A stretch of DNA of 64,000 nucleotides from Candidatus Sulfotelmatobacter sp. (GTDB lineage: Bacteria > Acidobacteriota > Terriglobia > Terriglobales > Acidobacteriaceae). Below are positions 19,849-27,730 of the stretch, in pieces (the first letter of the stretch is position 1; each line of letters starts with the position of its first letter). The stretch is from NCBI GenBank assembly GCA_036500765.1, contig DASYBM010000011.1, positions 1-64,000 on the forward strand, read 5' to 3'. A program made the position numbers and the translations under genes. Under the pieces are notes generated by a model that did not search any database, was not told the origin of the DNA, and saw only the letters and a program-made list of their open reading frames with translations.

Positions 19849-20069
19849 TTAGTTCTCGAAAAGGAAGCGAGGCAATTGAGATTGCCTGATAATGGACATT
19901 AGCGTTCCGGTCTTCAACTCCGAATGATTAGGAACCGGAACCGTGATGGTCGTCCCTTCGGCTCGCCTCTGCATCACAACGCACTGCCCCGTTGACGCAC
20001 TTCAAGAAAGCCATGCTTTGCGAGGATAGCGCAAACCTCGCGTCCGGAAAGAACGCGAAGTCTACCCAA
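19849..20069 (-). pseudogene. hicA: HicA toxin, frameshifted
   Basis: Directly downstream of hicB (4-8 base overlap) lies a HicA reading frame. TTG at 20069 gives GRLRVLSGREVCAILAKHGF and LEVRQRGS. A one-base loss near 19981-19984 then shifts the frame; the neighbouring frame continues VVMQRRAEGTTITVPVPNH, LKTGTLMSIIRQSQLPRFLF and a stop at 19849-19851. The catalytic His normally follows RQRGS (RxGSH) and falls at the lesion. HicA is an mRNA-cleaving toxin; this copy should be inactive unless the base loss is a sequencing error. Confidence 0.7.
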
Positions 20070-20289
20070 CCTCGACCTCGAGCCGCGTCACGAACACCTC
20101 AGAGTGCCGGCGCCGTTCTATTTCGGTGGGATCCGCCGTCTCAAAAAACAGTTCGGCGGCTTCCTGTAAGTTTGCCCGCGTGGTCTCGATGGTGTCGCCC
20201 TGGCTCGCGATATCAAGCTCCGGACAAAGTCCTACATACCCATCGCCTTCGCGCTCAATGATCGCGGTTAGTTGCTGCGTTCGTTTCAT
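20062..20289 (-). CDS. hicB: HicB-family antitoxin
   Basis: 75 residues with the HicB pattern: LTAIIEREGDGYVGLCPELDIASQGDTIETTRANLQEAAELFFE. HicB has a degraded RNase-H-like fold and binds HicA. There is no extra DNA-binding domain in this short form. Gene order is hicB then hicA, with overlap. It is intact although its partner is not, so it may be a leftover or may act as an immunity protein. Confidence 0.85.
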   Translation of the reverse strand: MKRTQQLTAIIEREGDGYVGLCPELDIASQGDTIETTRANLQEAAELFFETADPTEIERRRHSEVFVTRLEVEVG

Positions 20290-20309
20290 TCGGGCACGCT
20301 CGTCTCATC

Positions 20310-21362
20310 TTAGAACAGCGAAGCCTGCCTCCGCGTTGGCACGATCTTGAAATACTCATAGGCCAACTGGGTCGCGACCCGCCCGCGGGGAGTGCGGTTC
20401 AAAAATCCAATCTGCATCAAAAAAGGTTCATAGATTTCTTCAATCGCGTCCGGTTCCTCCGCCAGCACCGCCGCCAGCGTATTCACTCCCACCGGCCCGC
20501 CTTGATATTTTTCGATGATCGTCCGCAGCAGCCGCCGGTCCACTTCATCGAAACCATACTGGTCCACTTCCAGCATTTCGAGCGCGGCCTTCGCGGTAGG
20601 CTCATCAATCTTGCCCCCGCCGCGGACTTGTGCATAATCGCGCACCCGGCGCAAAAGCCGGTTCGCAATTCTCGGCGTTCCGCGCGATCGCCCGGCTATT
20701 TCTTTCGCGCCCGCATCGTCGACCGCAACTCCCAGAATCTCCGCCGATCGCTCCACAATAATCTGCAAATCTTCCGGCGTATAAAATTCCAGTCGCAGCA
20801 CAATTCCGAAGCGCGCCCGCAGCGGCGCAGAAATCAGCCCCGCGCGCGTGGTAGCGCCTACAAACGTAAACGGCTTCACCTCCAGAGTGTGCGTCCGCGC
20901 CGACGGCCCCTGCCCAATAATGATGTCGAGCTTGTAATCTTCGAGCGCCGAATAAAGCAATTCTTCCAGCACCGGTTGCAGGCGATGAATTTCGTCGATG
21001 AACAGCACCTGCTTGTCCTGCATGTTGGTAATGATCGCCGTCAGATCGCCCTTAATCTGCAGCAGCGGCGCCGCCGTCGGCTGAAAATGCACACCGAGTT
21101 CGTTGGCAATAATATTTGCCAGCGTCGTCTTGCCCAATCCCGGAGGCCCGTAAAGCAGCACGTGGTCCATGGCCTCGCGCCGCGAGCGCGCAGCCTCGAT
21201 CGCCACCGCCAGATTTTCTTTGACTTTCTTTTGCCCTATGAACTCCGCCAGCCGCTGCGGCCGCAGCTTTAATTCAAACGACGAATCGTCCTCGACCGGC
21301 GCCGCCGAAACCAGCCGCTCGCGGTTCGCGTCCAGATTGGGATTATTCTTCGCAGTATCCAC
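20310..21362 (-). CDS. ruvB: Holliday junction branch migration helicase RuvB
   Basis: The AAA+ motor of the RuvAB complex, which migrates Holliday junctions during recombination repair. It shows [12 protein letters not shown], Walker [10 protein letters not shown], Walker [10 protein letters not shown], sensor GATTRAGL and the C-terminal winged-helix block ([17 protein letters not shown]-like [17 protein letters not shown]). From GTG 21362 the length is about 350, close to the usual 335-350; a start at 21440 would run into the operator of the divergent gene and is unlikely. ruvA and ruvC are not in the window. Confidence 0.95.
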   Translation of the reverse strand: MDTAKNNPNLDANRERLVSAAPVEDDSSFELKLRPQRLAEFIGQKKVKENLAVAIEAARSRREAMDHVLLYGPPGLGKTTLANIIANELGVHFQPTAAPLLQIKGDLTAIITNMQDKQVLFIDEIHRLQPVLEELLYSALEDYKLDIIIGQGPSARTHTLEVKPFTFVGATTRAGLISAPLRARFGIVLRLEFYTPEDLQIIVERSAEILGVAVDDAGAKEIAGRSRGTPRIANRLLRRVRDYAQVRGGGKIDEPTAKAALEMLEVDQYGFDEVDRRLLRTIIEKYQGGPVGVNTLAAVLAEEPDAIEEIYEPFLMQIGFLNRTPRGRVATQLAYEYFKIVPTRRQASLF

Positions 21363-21431
21363 TGTTTCGGATGGTAGAACGAAATGCGAACCCACGCAAT
21401 CGTCCTGGGCGCGTGGCCTCGCAAATTTCCC

Positions 21432-21485
21432 TTGACACAAATGTCAAGTGTGCTTTACATTCTCCACTGTCAAGCATGCTTGACA
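21432..21485 (+). promoter_or_regulatory. Promoter with two palindromic operators
   Basis: TTGACA (21432-21437), a 17-base spacer and TTACAT (21455-21460) make a promoter for the membrane/XRE pair. TTGACACAAATGTCAA (21432-21447) is a palindrome over the -35 box, and TGTCAAGCATGCTTGACA (21468-21485) is a perfect 18-base palindrome just downstream. Both share the half-site TTGACA/TGTCAA. The likely binder is the XRE regulator encoded in the same operon, giving autoregulation (inference). Confidence 0.65.
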
Positions 21486-21496
21486 CGGAGAACACA

Positions 21497-21877
21497 ATGG
21501 ACGCCAACCACAAGCGTTACCTCAAAGAATTCCTTCCCGCGATGGCCGCCTATGCTGTAGTCACCCTGATCTCGGTATGGGTGCTCAAGCAGCACGGCCA
21601 CTCCCCGCTACGCTATCTGATCGCCATCACCCCGGTCGTTCCGTCGGGCTTCGCGATGTGGGCTGCAATCCGGTATTTTCGCGGGCTCGACGAGCTCCAA
21701 CGCCGTATCCAGTTTGAAGGCTTGGCTTTCAGTTTTCTCGCCACCTGCCTGCTCACCCTTACCTGGGCATTGCTGCAAAACGCCGGCCTTCCGCCCGCCG
21801 ACATAATCTGGGTGCCCCCACTGCTTATCTTCCTCTGGGGAATCGGCGGTTGCGTGGCCTCACGGAGGTACCGGTGA
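21497..21877 (+). CDS. Small four-helix membrane protein
   Basis: 126 residues with four hydrophobic helices (AMAAYAVVTLISVWVL, YLIAITPVVPSGFAMWAAI, FSFLATCLLTLTWALL, IIWVPPLLIFLWGIGGCV) and a cytosolic segment FRGLDELQRRIQFEG. The pairing with an XRE regulator through a GTGA overlap is a common arrangement. GGAG precedes the ATG at 21497. The function of the family is unknown; a sensor or partner of the regulator is possible. Confidence 0.7.
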   Translation: MDANHKRYLKEFLPAMAAYAVVTLISVWVLKQHGHSPLRYLIAITPVVPSGFAMWAAIRYFRGLDELQRRIQFEGLAFSFLATCLLTLTWALLQNAGLPPADIIWVPPLLIFLWGIGGCVASRRYR

Positions 21878-22062
21878 AAAACTCGGTGCGCGATCTCCGA
21901 GGCCAGCTCAGCTGGACCCAGGCCGACCTCGCCGGCAAACTCGGCGTCTCGCGCCAAACCGTCAACGCCATCGAAACGGAGAAGTATGATCCCAGCCTGC
22001 CCCTGGCCTTCAAGATCGCCAAAATTTTCCGGAGGCCGGTGGAGGAGATTTTCCGAGCGTAA
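21874..22062 (+). CDS. XRE-family (YozG-like) transcriptional regulator
   Basis: 62 residues, essentially one helix-turn-helix domain: WTQADLAGKLGVSRQTVNAIETEKYDPSLPLAFKIAKIFRRPVEEIF. It resembles small YozG/Cro-type regulators that often sit beside a membrane protein. The GTG start overlaps the preceding TGA stop by four bases. The two TGTCAA palindromes at the operon promoter are its probable operators. Confidence 0.88.
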   Translation: MKNSVRDLRGQLSWTQADLAGKLGVSRQTVNAIETEKYDPSLPLAFKIAKIFRRPVEEIFRA

Positions 22063-22090
22063 ATATACTTATATAGTAAATGCAGTAATG

Positions 22091-22105
22091 GTATAATCGC
22101 TATAC
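22091..22105 (+). promoter_or_regulatory. Operator and -10 box at the vapB start
   Basis: GTATAATCGCTATAC (22091-22105) is an inverted repeat GTATA-N5-TATAC ending one base before the ATG at 22107. TATAAT (22092-22097) lies inside it, so the transcript would be leaderless, and repressor binding would block the promoter. A second palindrome TACTTATATAGTA lies at 22066-22078. Antitoxin-mediated autorepression is usual for such operons. Confidence 0.6.
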
Positions 22106-22106
22106 T

Positions 22107-22361
22107 ATGGCACTTAGTATCAAGAGTGTGGAGACAGAACGCTTGGCGCGCGAGGTGGCAGCTAAGACCGGAGAATCCTTAACGGCGGCCATTCAAAAGT
22201 CCCTCGAAGAGCGCCTTGAGCGGCTGAAGCAGCAGCGCCGCCATCAAATCCTGGTGGGGCAGCTGGAGGAAATCCTTCATCGCGTAGACCGGTTGCCTAT
22301 CTTGGACTCTCGCCGCGCAGATGAAATCCTTGGCTACGACGAGCACGGGCTTCCGCGCTGA
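22107..22361 (+). CDS. VapB-type antitoxin (Rv0623/PSK family)
   Basis: 84 residues, basic and helical, with MALSIKSVETERLAREVAAKTGESLTAAIQKSLEERL typical of the ribbon-helix-helix N-terminus of VapB antitoxins of the PSK/Rv0623 type, and an acidic C-terminus (LDSRRADEILGYDEHGLPR) that binds the PIN toxin. It should neutralise VapC and repress the operon. No ribosome binding site is visible, in line with a leaderless transcript. Confidence 0.82.
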   Translation: MALSIKSVETERLAREVAAKTGESLTAAIQKSLEERLERLKQQRRHQILVGQLEEILHRVDRLPILDSRRADEILGYDEHGLPR

Positions 22362-22370
22362 CTTGAAAGA

Positions 22371-22760
22371 ATGGTGATAGATACCTCAGCTCTCGCAGCC
22401 ATCTTCTTTGCCGAACCAGAGCGCCGAACATTTCTCGATATCATCGCCGCTAGCGGTAGCCGGCTGATCTCTGCCGCTACTATGCTCGAAGCCGGAATCG
22501 TCATCGAAGCCAGACAAGGCGAAGCCGCCGGTCGTGAATTTGATCTTTGGGTGGTTCGCGCAAATCTACAAGTCGTGCCCGTAGACGCCGAACAAGCCGA
22601 CTTGGCTCGCTCGGCTTGGCGCAAATACGGTAAGGGCCGGCATCCGGCTTCACTGAATTTCGGCGACTGTTTCTCTTACGCTCTCGCCAAGGTTTCTGGC
22701 GAACCACTATTGGCGAAAGGAGCTGACTTCAGTCTCACCGATATCCCGATTCAAAAGTGA
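22371..22760 (+). CDS. VapC-type PIN-domain ribonuclease toxin
   Basis: 129 residues with the PIN-domain acidic residues: Asp4 in MVIDTSALAAI, Glu41 in SAATMLEAGIV, and NFGDCFSYALAK plus GADFSLTDI near the end. PIN toxins are Mg-dependent endoribonucleases that cleave tRNA or rRNA. It starts 10 bases after vapB, so the pair is an operon. All four acidic positions appear present, so it should be active. Confidence 0.88.
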   Translation: MVIDTSALAAIFFAEPERRTFLDIIAASGSRLISAATMLEAGIVIEARQGEAAGREFDLWVVRANLQVVPVDAEQADLARSAWRKYGKGRHPASLNFGDCFSYALAKVSGEPLLAKGADFSLTDIPIQK

Positions 22761-22778
22761 CATATCGAGGACGCGTCT

Positions 22779-23504
22779 CTATTTCGGGTACCACTCCAGC
22801 AGCCGCACCTCAATCCCAGTCCCTTCCAACCCTTTCTTGAACACCGCCAGATCCGATCCCCGATAGTGATACGGAATCACAATCCTCGGATGGAACGCCT
22901 TCACCGCGTCCGCCGCCTCTTCGGGAGGCATCGTGTAAGGCAGATTCATGCACACGAACGCCACATCGATATTCTTCAGCGCGCGCATCTCCGGAATGTT
23001 TTCCGTGTCGGCCGAGAAATAAAAGCGCTTGCCGCCATAAGTCAGAACGTAGCCATTGTCGCGCCCCCGGGGATGAAAGAGTTGTCCCGGAGATGGCCCG
23101 CGCTTCAGGTTGTAGGCCGGCACTGCCTCAATCGTCCACCCCTCCCACTGCTTGGTTTCTCCATTCGAAATCGGCTTTGCGGTGGTGACGGTTGCGACCA
23201 CAGACGGCGGCGCCAGAATCTCCGTGCCGGCCTTGCTGACTTCCTTAATCAATTCGGGGTCCATGTGGTCTGCGTGGATGTGGGTAATTATAACGAGATC
23301 CGCTTTCGGCAGCCCTGACACCTTCGCTGGCTTCGCCGGATCGAGATAAATCGTCTTTCCTCCCGCCTCAATTAGAGTGCTGGCGTGATAGATCGGAGTA
23401 ATCTTCACCGGACCGGCCGAGGTGGAAAAAGTTTGCGTGTCGGCCACGCCGGCAGACAACGCCGTGGCGAAGAAAACGCAGATAAGAATTAACAGGAACT
23501 TCAT
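22779..23504 (-). CDS. Exported metallo-beta-lactamase-fold hydrolase (UlaG/YtnP-like)
   Basis: About 241 residues with a signal peptide (MKFLLILICVFFATALSAGVAD) and the metal-binding signature HIHADHMD, then DLVIITH, ADTENIPEM and the C-terminal PYHYRGSD. This is the UlaG-like branch of the superfamily, usually acting on small lactones or esters, here in the periplasm. The start at 23504 is supported by GGAGG upstream (CGGAGGTCCGAAA before ATG). An ORF start at 23570 would precede the signal peptide. Confidence 0.85.
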   Translation of the reverse strand: MKFLLILICVFFATALSAGVADTQTFSTSAGPVKITPIYHASTLIEAGGKTIYLDPAKPAKVSGLPKADLVIITHIHADHMDPELIKEVSKAGTEILAPPSVVATVTTAKPISNGETKQWEGWTIEAVPAYNLKRGPSPGQLFHPRGRDNGYVLTYGGKRFYFSADTENIPEMRALKNIDVAFVCMNLPYTMPPEEAADAVKAFHPRIVIPYHYRGSDLAVFKKGLEGTGIEVRLLEWYPK

Positions 23505-23575
23505 TTTCGGACCTCCGCGTCGATATTCTTTCGGCAAACGCTGTCTTCGCCGGATGGTACCACGACTCACGTGGC

Positions 23576-23594
23576 GACAGCCGCCTCGGCTGTC
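23576..23594. repeat. Short GC-rich hairpin (GACAGCCGCC type)
   Basis: GACAGCC/GGCTGTC with a 5-base loop, preceded by GTGGC. A related element at 44581-44598 has ACAGCCGCCCCCGGCTGT. These are members of the window's small extragenic palindrome set. Confidence 0.5.
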
Positions 23595-23614
23595 CTCTCA
23601 AGGCAATCGCTCTC

Positions 23615-23642
23615 TTGACATGTGACACATGATGTGTCACAT
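23615..23642 (+). promoter_or_regulatory. Perfect 23-base palindrome over an antitoxin promoter
   Basis: ATGTGACACAT-G-ATGTGTCACAT (23620-23642) is a perfect palindrome with one central base. TTGACA (23615-23620) overlaps its left end and serves as the -35. It lies 8 bases before the ATG at 23650. The antitoxin of the next pair is the likely binder (inference). Confidence 0.6.
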
Positions 23643-23649
23643 TGTCTTT

Positions 23650-23883
23650 ATGCCCTCGGTAAATATGCGTCAACTCCGCGATACCCGCCGCCTGAAAGCG
23701 TGGCTCCGCGCTGGAAAGACTGTCGAACTCCGCGACCGCGACAAACTCGTCGCAAGAATCGTGCCGGAAAATGAGACTCCAAAGAAGCCGGTGGAGTGGC
23801 CGGATTTCGCAGCGCGTCGCAAAGCCATGTTTGGCGATCGAGTTTTCCCGAACATCATCCTCGAAGATCGGGGACGGTATTGA
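23650..23883 (+). CDS. Antitoxin, Phd/YefM-like
   Basis: About 77 residues with MPSVNMRQLRDTRRLKAWLRAGKTVELRDRDKLVARIVPE, the N-terminal pattern of Phd/YefM-type antitoxins (VN.R.L...... L..G..V.L..R....A.....). A C-terminal region follows that should wrap the PIN toxin. An upstream in-frame ATG at 23629 lies inside the operator palindrome, so 23650 is preferred. It overlaps the next gene by four bases. Confidence 0.75.
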   Translation: MPSVNMRQLRDTRRLKAWLRAGKTVELRDRDKLVARIVPENETPKKPVEWPDFAARRKAMFGDRVFPNIILEDRGRY

Positions 23884-24305
23884 CGACTTACGCCGACACC
23901 AGCTTTTTGGCGTCGCTCTACCTGAAGGACGGCCACTCCAGAGTCGCTGATGATCTACTGCTGAACTTGACCGAGTGTTTTCTGACTCCGCTTCATCGAG
24001 CCGAGTGGTTCCACGCGATCGCTCAACACGTATTTCGGAGTGTCATCACAGAACTCAAGGCCGCAGAGCTGCACAGGATTTTTGAGCAGGACATGAAAAC
24101 CGGCCCATGGCGAGAAGCGGCCGTGCCCGATCTTGCCTTTGATCTCTGCGCCGATCTGGGTAGCCGCTACGGTCCCAAACTCGGCATCCGAACTCTCGAT
24201 ACTCTCCACGTGGCCTGCGCTCTCGAGCTCAAAGCCGATCGCTTTTGGACTTTCGACGAGCGGCAGTTGAAGTTGGCCAAGGCTGTGGGACTGAAAACCG
24301 CCTGA
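23880..24305 (+). CDS. PIN-domain toxin (VapC-like)
   Basis: 141 residues starting at TTG 23880, which overlaps the antitoxin stop (TTGA). Key PIN motifs: MTTYADTSFLASLYL with the first Asp, TPLHRAEWFHAIA (Glu), and GIRTLDTLHVACALELKADRFWTFDERQLKLAKAVGL with later acidic residues. This is the PIN subtype typical of Phd-linked VapC pairs. It should be an Mg-dependent RNase, probably active. Confidence 0.85.
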   Translation: MTTYADTSFLASLYLKDGHSRVADDLLLNLTECFLTPLHRAEWFHAIAQHVFRSVITELKAAELHRIFEQDMKTGPWREAAVPDLAFDLCADLGSRYGPKLGIRTLDTLHVACALELKADRFWTFDERQLKLAKAVGLKTA

Positions 24306-24348
24306 CTTTCGGCACAACCAAGGAACTCTTATAATCGCGAGAGTGAGT

Positions 24349-25263
24349 ATGAGCGGAGAGGACCTCAGCACGACCATTTGCATGGATTTCTTTACCGATG
24401 CCACGCAGCAGGCGCGGGAGCGCCTGATGAGCGCAGGCTATTTCCTCGATGTGTCCGAAACCCCCGAACAGATATGCATCAAGTATTTCAACGTCGCCAA
24501 GCGTCGAATCAGTGCGCGGCCGCGCGCAATCCTACTCTCGAGGGAATTTCTCTGCCCTCCTGCATTTCAGACCGGTTTAGAGTGAGGTCCTGAGAAAGGC
24601 CGCCACCGGGGAAGATCTGAGGCCTCATCAGAGCCGAAACTTGTTAGCCGCAGACACGGACGATCCGCTCCTGAACGATTGGGACATTCAGCACCTTCAT
24701 TTGGGAACCTCGCTCGATCCAGATGGTTTCGTGAACCGTAGCCGTCTTCCGGGTCGCGAAGAACCTCTGCTCTTCGCACGAGTTACCGACGCAACTGTTT
24801 ATTGCATAAATGTCCTCGAACATGGCGCGTGGACGAGGCAGCAGATGGTAGATATTATTCATCGAAACTGGCCTGAATCGGTGCACGCCCCGGTCACGGG
24901 AGTCGCGCCTGAAAAAGTCACCGACGACAACATCCGGGCTCTGCGGAAGAGCGGTGTCAACGTAATACTGGCTGTAAGTGATGGAACTGGCTATTTCCCT
25001 TTTGGTGGGGGCTTCGCGGCGTCGGGAAAAAGCCTCGAAGTCGTTCGCGCGTGCCACCATGTCAAAAGGGGTTGCCGGAAAATCTTGAAGAGGCCGTCCG
25101 CAGGGTATTTCTCGTCCATCTAGGGAATACACACGAGAAAGGGACGCCGGTTACACGGCGATACGAATTCAGGTTGCTCATACGAAATGGTAGGAGCGTG
25201 GCGAAAGAAAGTCAGACGGGGATGTCAATCGATCTAGGGGATGGAGGGTTCAAGCCCCTATAG
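24349..25263 (+). pseudogene. Frameshifted gene of unknown family
   Basis: Three reading frames join into one plausible protein of about 300 residues. The start (MSMSGEDLSTTICMDFF ... FQTGLE) stops at 24583-24585. Another frame continues with EVLRKAATGEDLRPHQSRN, NLLAADTDDPLLNDWDIQHL, ARVTDATVYCINVLEHGAW and ends early near 25121. The third resumes with KGLPENLEEAVRRVFLV and ends at 25263. The breaks are near 24582 and 25060, each explained by a single-base change. The family is unknown; a second candidate is two adjacent genes, but the flow of sequence favours one. Confidence 0.5.
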
Positions 25264-25273
25264 CCGACCGGTG

Positions 25274-27376
25274 CTACTCTTCCTCTTCCTTCACCTCACC
25301 CCGCTCCGCTTTCGCCTTCTCAATGATCTTTTCCTGCAACTGCCCCGGCACCACATCATAGTGATGCATTTCCATGTTGAAGCTGCCGCGGCCCTGCGTC
25401 ATCGAGGTCAGTTCCACGCCGTAGGTCAGCATCTCCGACATTGGCACCTCGGCCTTCACCACTGTATTGCCGCCTTTATTATCCATGCCCTGAATGCGTC
25501 CGCGCCTGCTGTTCAGATCGCCCATGATCGATCCGGCAAAATCGTCCGGCACGGTTATTTCGACTGCCATCACCGGTTCCAGCAGTGTCGGCTTTGCCGT
25601 CTCCATCGCCTTGCGAAACGCGATGCGCCCCGCCATCTGAAATGACATGTCGTTCGAATCCACGTCGTGATACGAGCCGTCATACAGAATCACGCGAAAA
25701 TCGACCACCGGATACCCCGCCAGATGTCCGCGCGCCGCGGCATCCTTAATTCCTTTTTCAATCGCCGGAATATAGTTCTTCGGAATCGCCCCGCCAAAAA
25801 TATCGTTCACAAATTCAAATTGCCCGCCCCGCGGCAGCGGCTCCATCTTGATCTTGCAATCGCCATACTGCCCGTGCCCGCCAGTCTGCTTCTTATGCCG
25901 CCCCTGAACGTCGGCCTTACCGCGAATCGTTTCGCGATACGGCACCTTCGGCGCCTTCAGCACCACTTCGGTGTGATAGCGCTTCTTCAGTTTCGCCACC
26001 ACGACTTCAATGTGCTGCTGCCCGGTCCCCGCAATCAAAAACTCCTGCGTCTGCGGATCGCGGAAGAACCGCAGCATGGCATCCTCTTCCATCTGCCGGT
26101 GCAGCCCCGGCCCCAACTTATCTTCATCCGCCCGGCTCTTGGGCTCAATCGCAAAAGTGATCGCCGGCTCCGGCAGCTTCACCCTCGGATACTGAATCGG
26201 TGCCGCCTTATCGCCAAGCGTATCGCCGGTCAGTGTGTCCTTCAATTTCGCGACCGCGCCAATATCCCCCGCGTGCAACTCGTTCACCGGAATCGCCATC
26301 TTGCCCTGCATGCTGGAAATGTGCGCGAACTTCTCCTGCCCGCCGCGGCTATAGTTCATCAGCGTGGCATCGTTCTTCAGTACTCCGGAAAATACTTTGA
26401 AGTACGAAATGCGGCCTGCGAACGCATCGGAAACCGTCTTGAACACATACAACGACACCGGCTCTTCATCCGACTCATGCCGCTTGGGCGCGTCGCCGTT
26501 CCCGCCGGCCTCGCCCTGTACCCACTCATGCTCGGAAGGCGCAGGCGTGTAGTCGACAATAAAATCCATCACCCGGTCGGCCCCTAAGTTGCCCAGGCCG
26601 GAACTAAAAATCACAGGGAAAATTCGGTCTTCGCGGATCGCATTGTGCAGCGCCGGCACCAGGTCTTCCTCGCCCAAAGTTCCGGCGTCGAAGAATTTCT
26701 CCATCAACTTGTCGTCGCCTTCGGCCACCAACTCCACCAGCATTTCGTGCGCTTCCTGAACCTGCGCCCGCATGTTCGCTGGTATCTCCGTCTCTTTCCC
26801 CTTGCCATTCCCGCCCAACTCGTAGGTATAGGCCTTCATGCGGACAAGGTCGACCACGCCGCTCAAACTCTTCTCGCTGCCAATCGGCAGTTCAATCGGA
26901 ATCACGTCGCGGCCAAATGCATTGGTGAGCGATTCCAGCACACGCTCAGCATTCGCCCGATCGCGATCCATGCGGTTCACCACGATCAGCCGGGGCGTCT
27001 TGTATTCCTCGCAATAATTCCAAACGCGCTGCGTCACCACTTCCACTCCTGCCACGCCGTCGACCACCACGATCGCCGCGTCCACCACCGGCAGCACCAT
27101 CTTGGCCTCGTGCACGAACATGCTGAAGCCCGGCGTGTCGAGGATATTGATCTTCGTATTGCCCCACTCGACCACCGCCGCACCGATCGAAATGGACATC
27201 TTCCGCGCGATCTCTTCCTCGTCGTAGTCGGTTGTAGCCGATCCATCGTCCACGCGCCCTAGCCGCTGAGTTGCTCCCGCCGTATACAGCATGGCCGCCA
27301 CGAGCGAGGTTTTGCCCGCGTGGCCATGTCCCACCATTGCGACATTCCTGATGTTTGCTCCCGAATAGACTTTCAA
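25274..27376 (-). CDS. EF-G-like translational GTPase (FusA2 type)
   Basis: About 700 residues with domain order G, II, III, IV, V as in elongation factor G. The G1 motif reads GHGHAGKTSL rather than the usual AHIDAGKTT, G3 is LDTPGFSMFVHEAK, and G4 is NRMD. Such variant GTP-binding loops are typical of the second EF-G class (FusA2, group II), whose role is less clear than that of canonical EF-G. The C-terminus is acidic. The TTG start at 27376 has AAGGAG upstream; a longer frame to 27451 has no support. A canonical fusA is not in the window. Confidence 0.85.
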   Translation of the reverse strand: MKVYSGANIRNVAMVGHGHAGKTSLVAAMLYTAGATQRLGRVDDGSATTDYDEEEIARKMSISIGAAVVEWGNTKINILDTPGFSMFVHEAKMVLPVVDAAIVVVDGVAGVEVVTQRVWNYCEEYKTPRLIVVNRMDRDRANAERVLESLTNAFGRDVIPIELPIGSEKSLSGVVDLVRMKAYTYELGGNGKGKETEIPANMRAQVQEAHEMLVELVAEGDDKLMEKFFDAGTLGEEDLVPALHNAIREDRIFPVIFSSGLGNLGADRVMDFIVDYTPAPSEHEWVQGEAGGNGDAPKRHESDEEPVSLYVFKTVSDAFAGRISYFKVFSGVLKNDATLMNYSRGGQEKFAHISSMQGKMAIPVNELHAGDIGAVAKLKDTLTGDTLGDKAAPIQYPRVKLPEPAITFAIEPKSRADEDKLGPGLHRQMEEDAMLRFFRDPQTQEFLIAGTGQQHIEVVVAKLKKRYHTEVVLKAPKVPYRETIRGKADVQGRHKKQTGGHGQYGDCKIKMEPLPRGGQFEFVNDIFGGAIPKNYIPAIEKGIKDAAARGHLAGYPVVDFRVILYDGSYHDVDSNDMSFQMAGRIAFRKAMETAKPTLLEPVMAVEITVPDDFAGSIMGDLNSRRGRIQGMDNKGGNTVVKAEVPMSEMLTYGVELTSMTQGRGSFNMEMHHYDVVPGQLQEKIIEKAKAERGEVKEEEE

Positions 27377-27506
27377 GTTGGGCTCCTTCAGGCAGGCGTG
27401 GGAAGGAAACGGCCGCGAGGAAAATAAGTGCAGGCACAGCCCACCCAGCATCCCCTGCCAAAACCTAGGATGCTACCACGCAGGCCGCGGAAGCCTCAAC
27501 CGCCCA

Positions 27507-27532
27507 CGTAGCGACGGACGCATTCGTCCGTC
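27507..27532. repeat. 26-base palindromic repeat, copy 1
   Basis: CGTAGCGACGGACGCATTCGTCCGTC contains the hairpin GACGGACG/CGTCCGTC. The same 26 bases occur exactly at 34185-34210. Confidence 0.8.
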
Positions 27533-27565
27533 CCCAAGTGCAGCTGGATAGCGCGTTCACCGGCG

Positions 27566-27631
27566 CCCCATTTCTCGCGCGTACTTTTGCGCGAGAAAGC
27601 CTGCCCTGAGCTTGTCGAAGGTGGGGATTTT
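27566..27631. repeat. 66-base repeat with hairpin, copy A
   Basis: Begins CCCCATT, contains the hairpin TCTCGCGC...GCGCGAGA, then CCTGAGCTTGTCGAAGG and ends near GGGGATTTT. A close copy lies at 28571-28636. The two flank the Mpo1-like and DoxX genes in the same orientation. Confidence 0.7.
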
Positions 27632-27730
27632 GACCTCTATGCCGCGCGCGGAGACGCGCGCGAACTCCACACCCCAGATTTGTTGACAATCAGTTCCTTC
27701 ATGCTCCGAGCGGTGTATGATCTTTCCGGA

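Noticed and set aside
25240-25262. GGTTCAAGCCCC resembling a tRNA T-arm
   Set aside because: No acceptor, D or anticodon arm can be built around it.
25667-26587. Plus-strand open frame inside the EF-G-like gene
   Set aside because: A shadow of the minus-strand GTPase; Arg/His/Leu-rich without family features.
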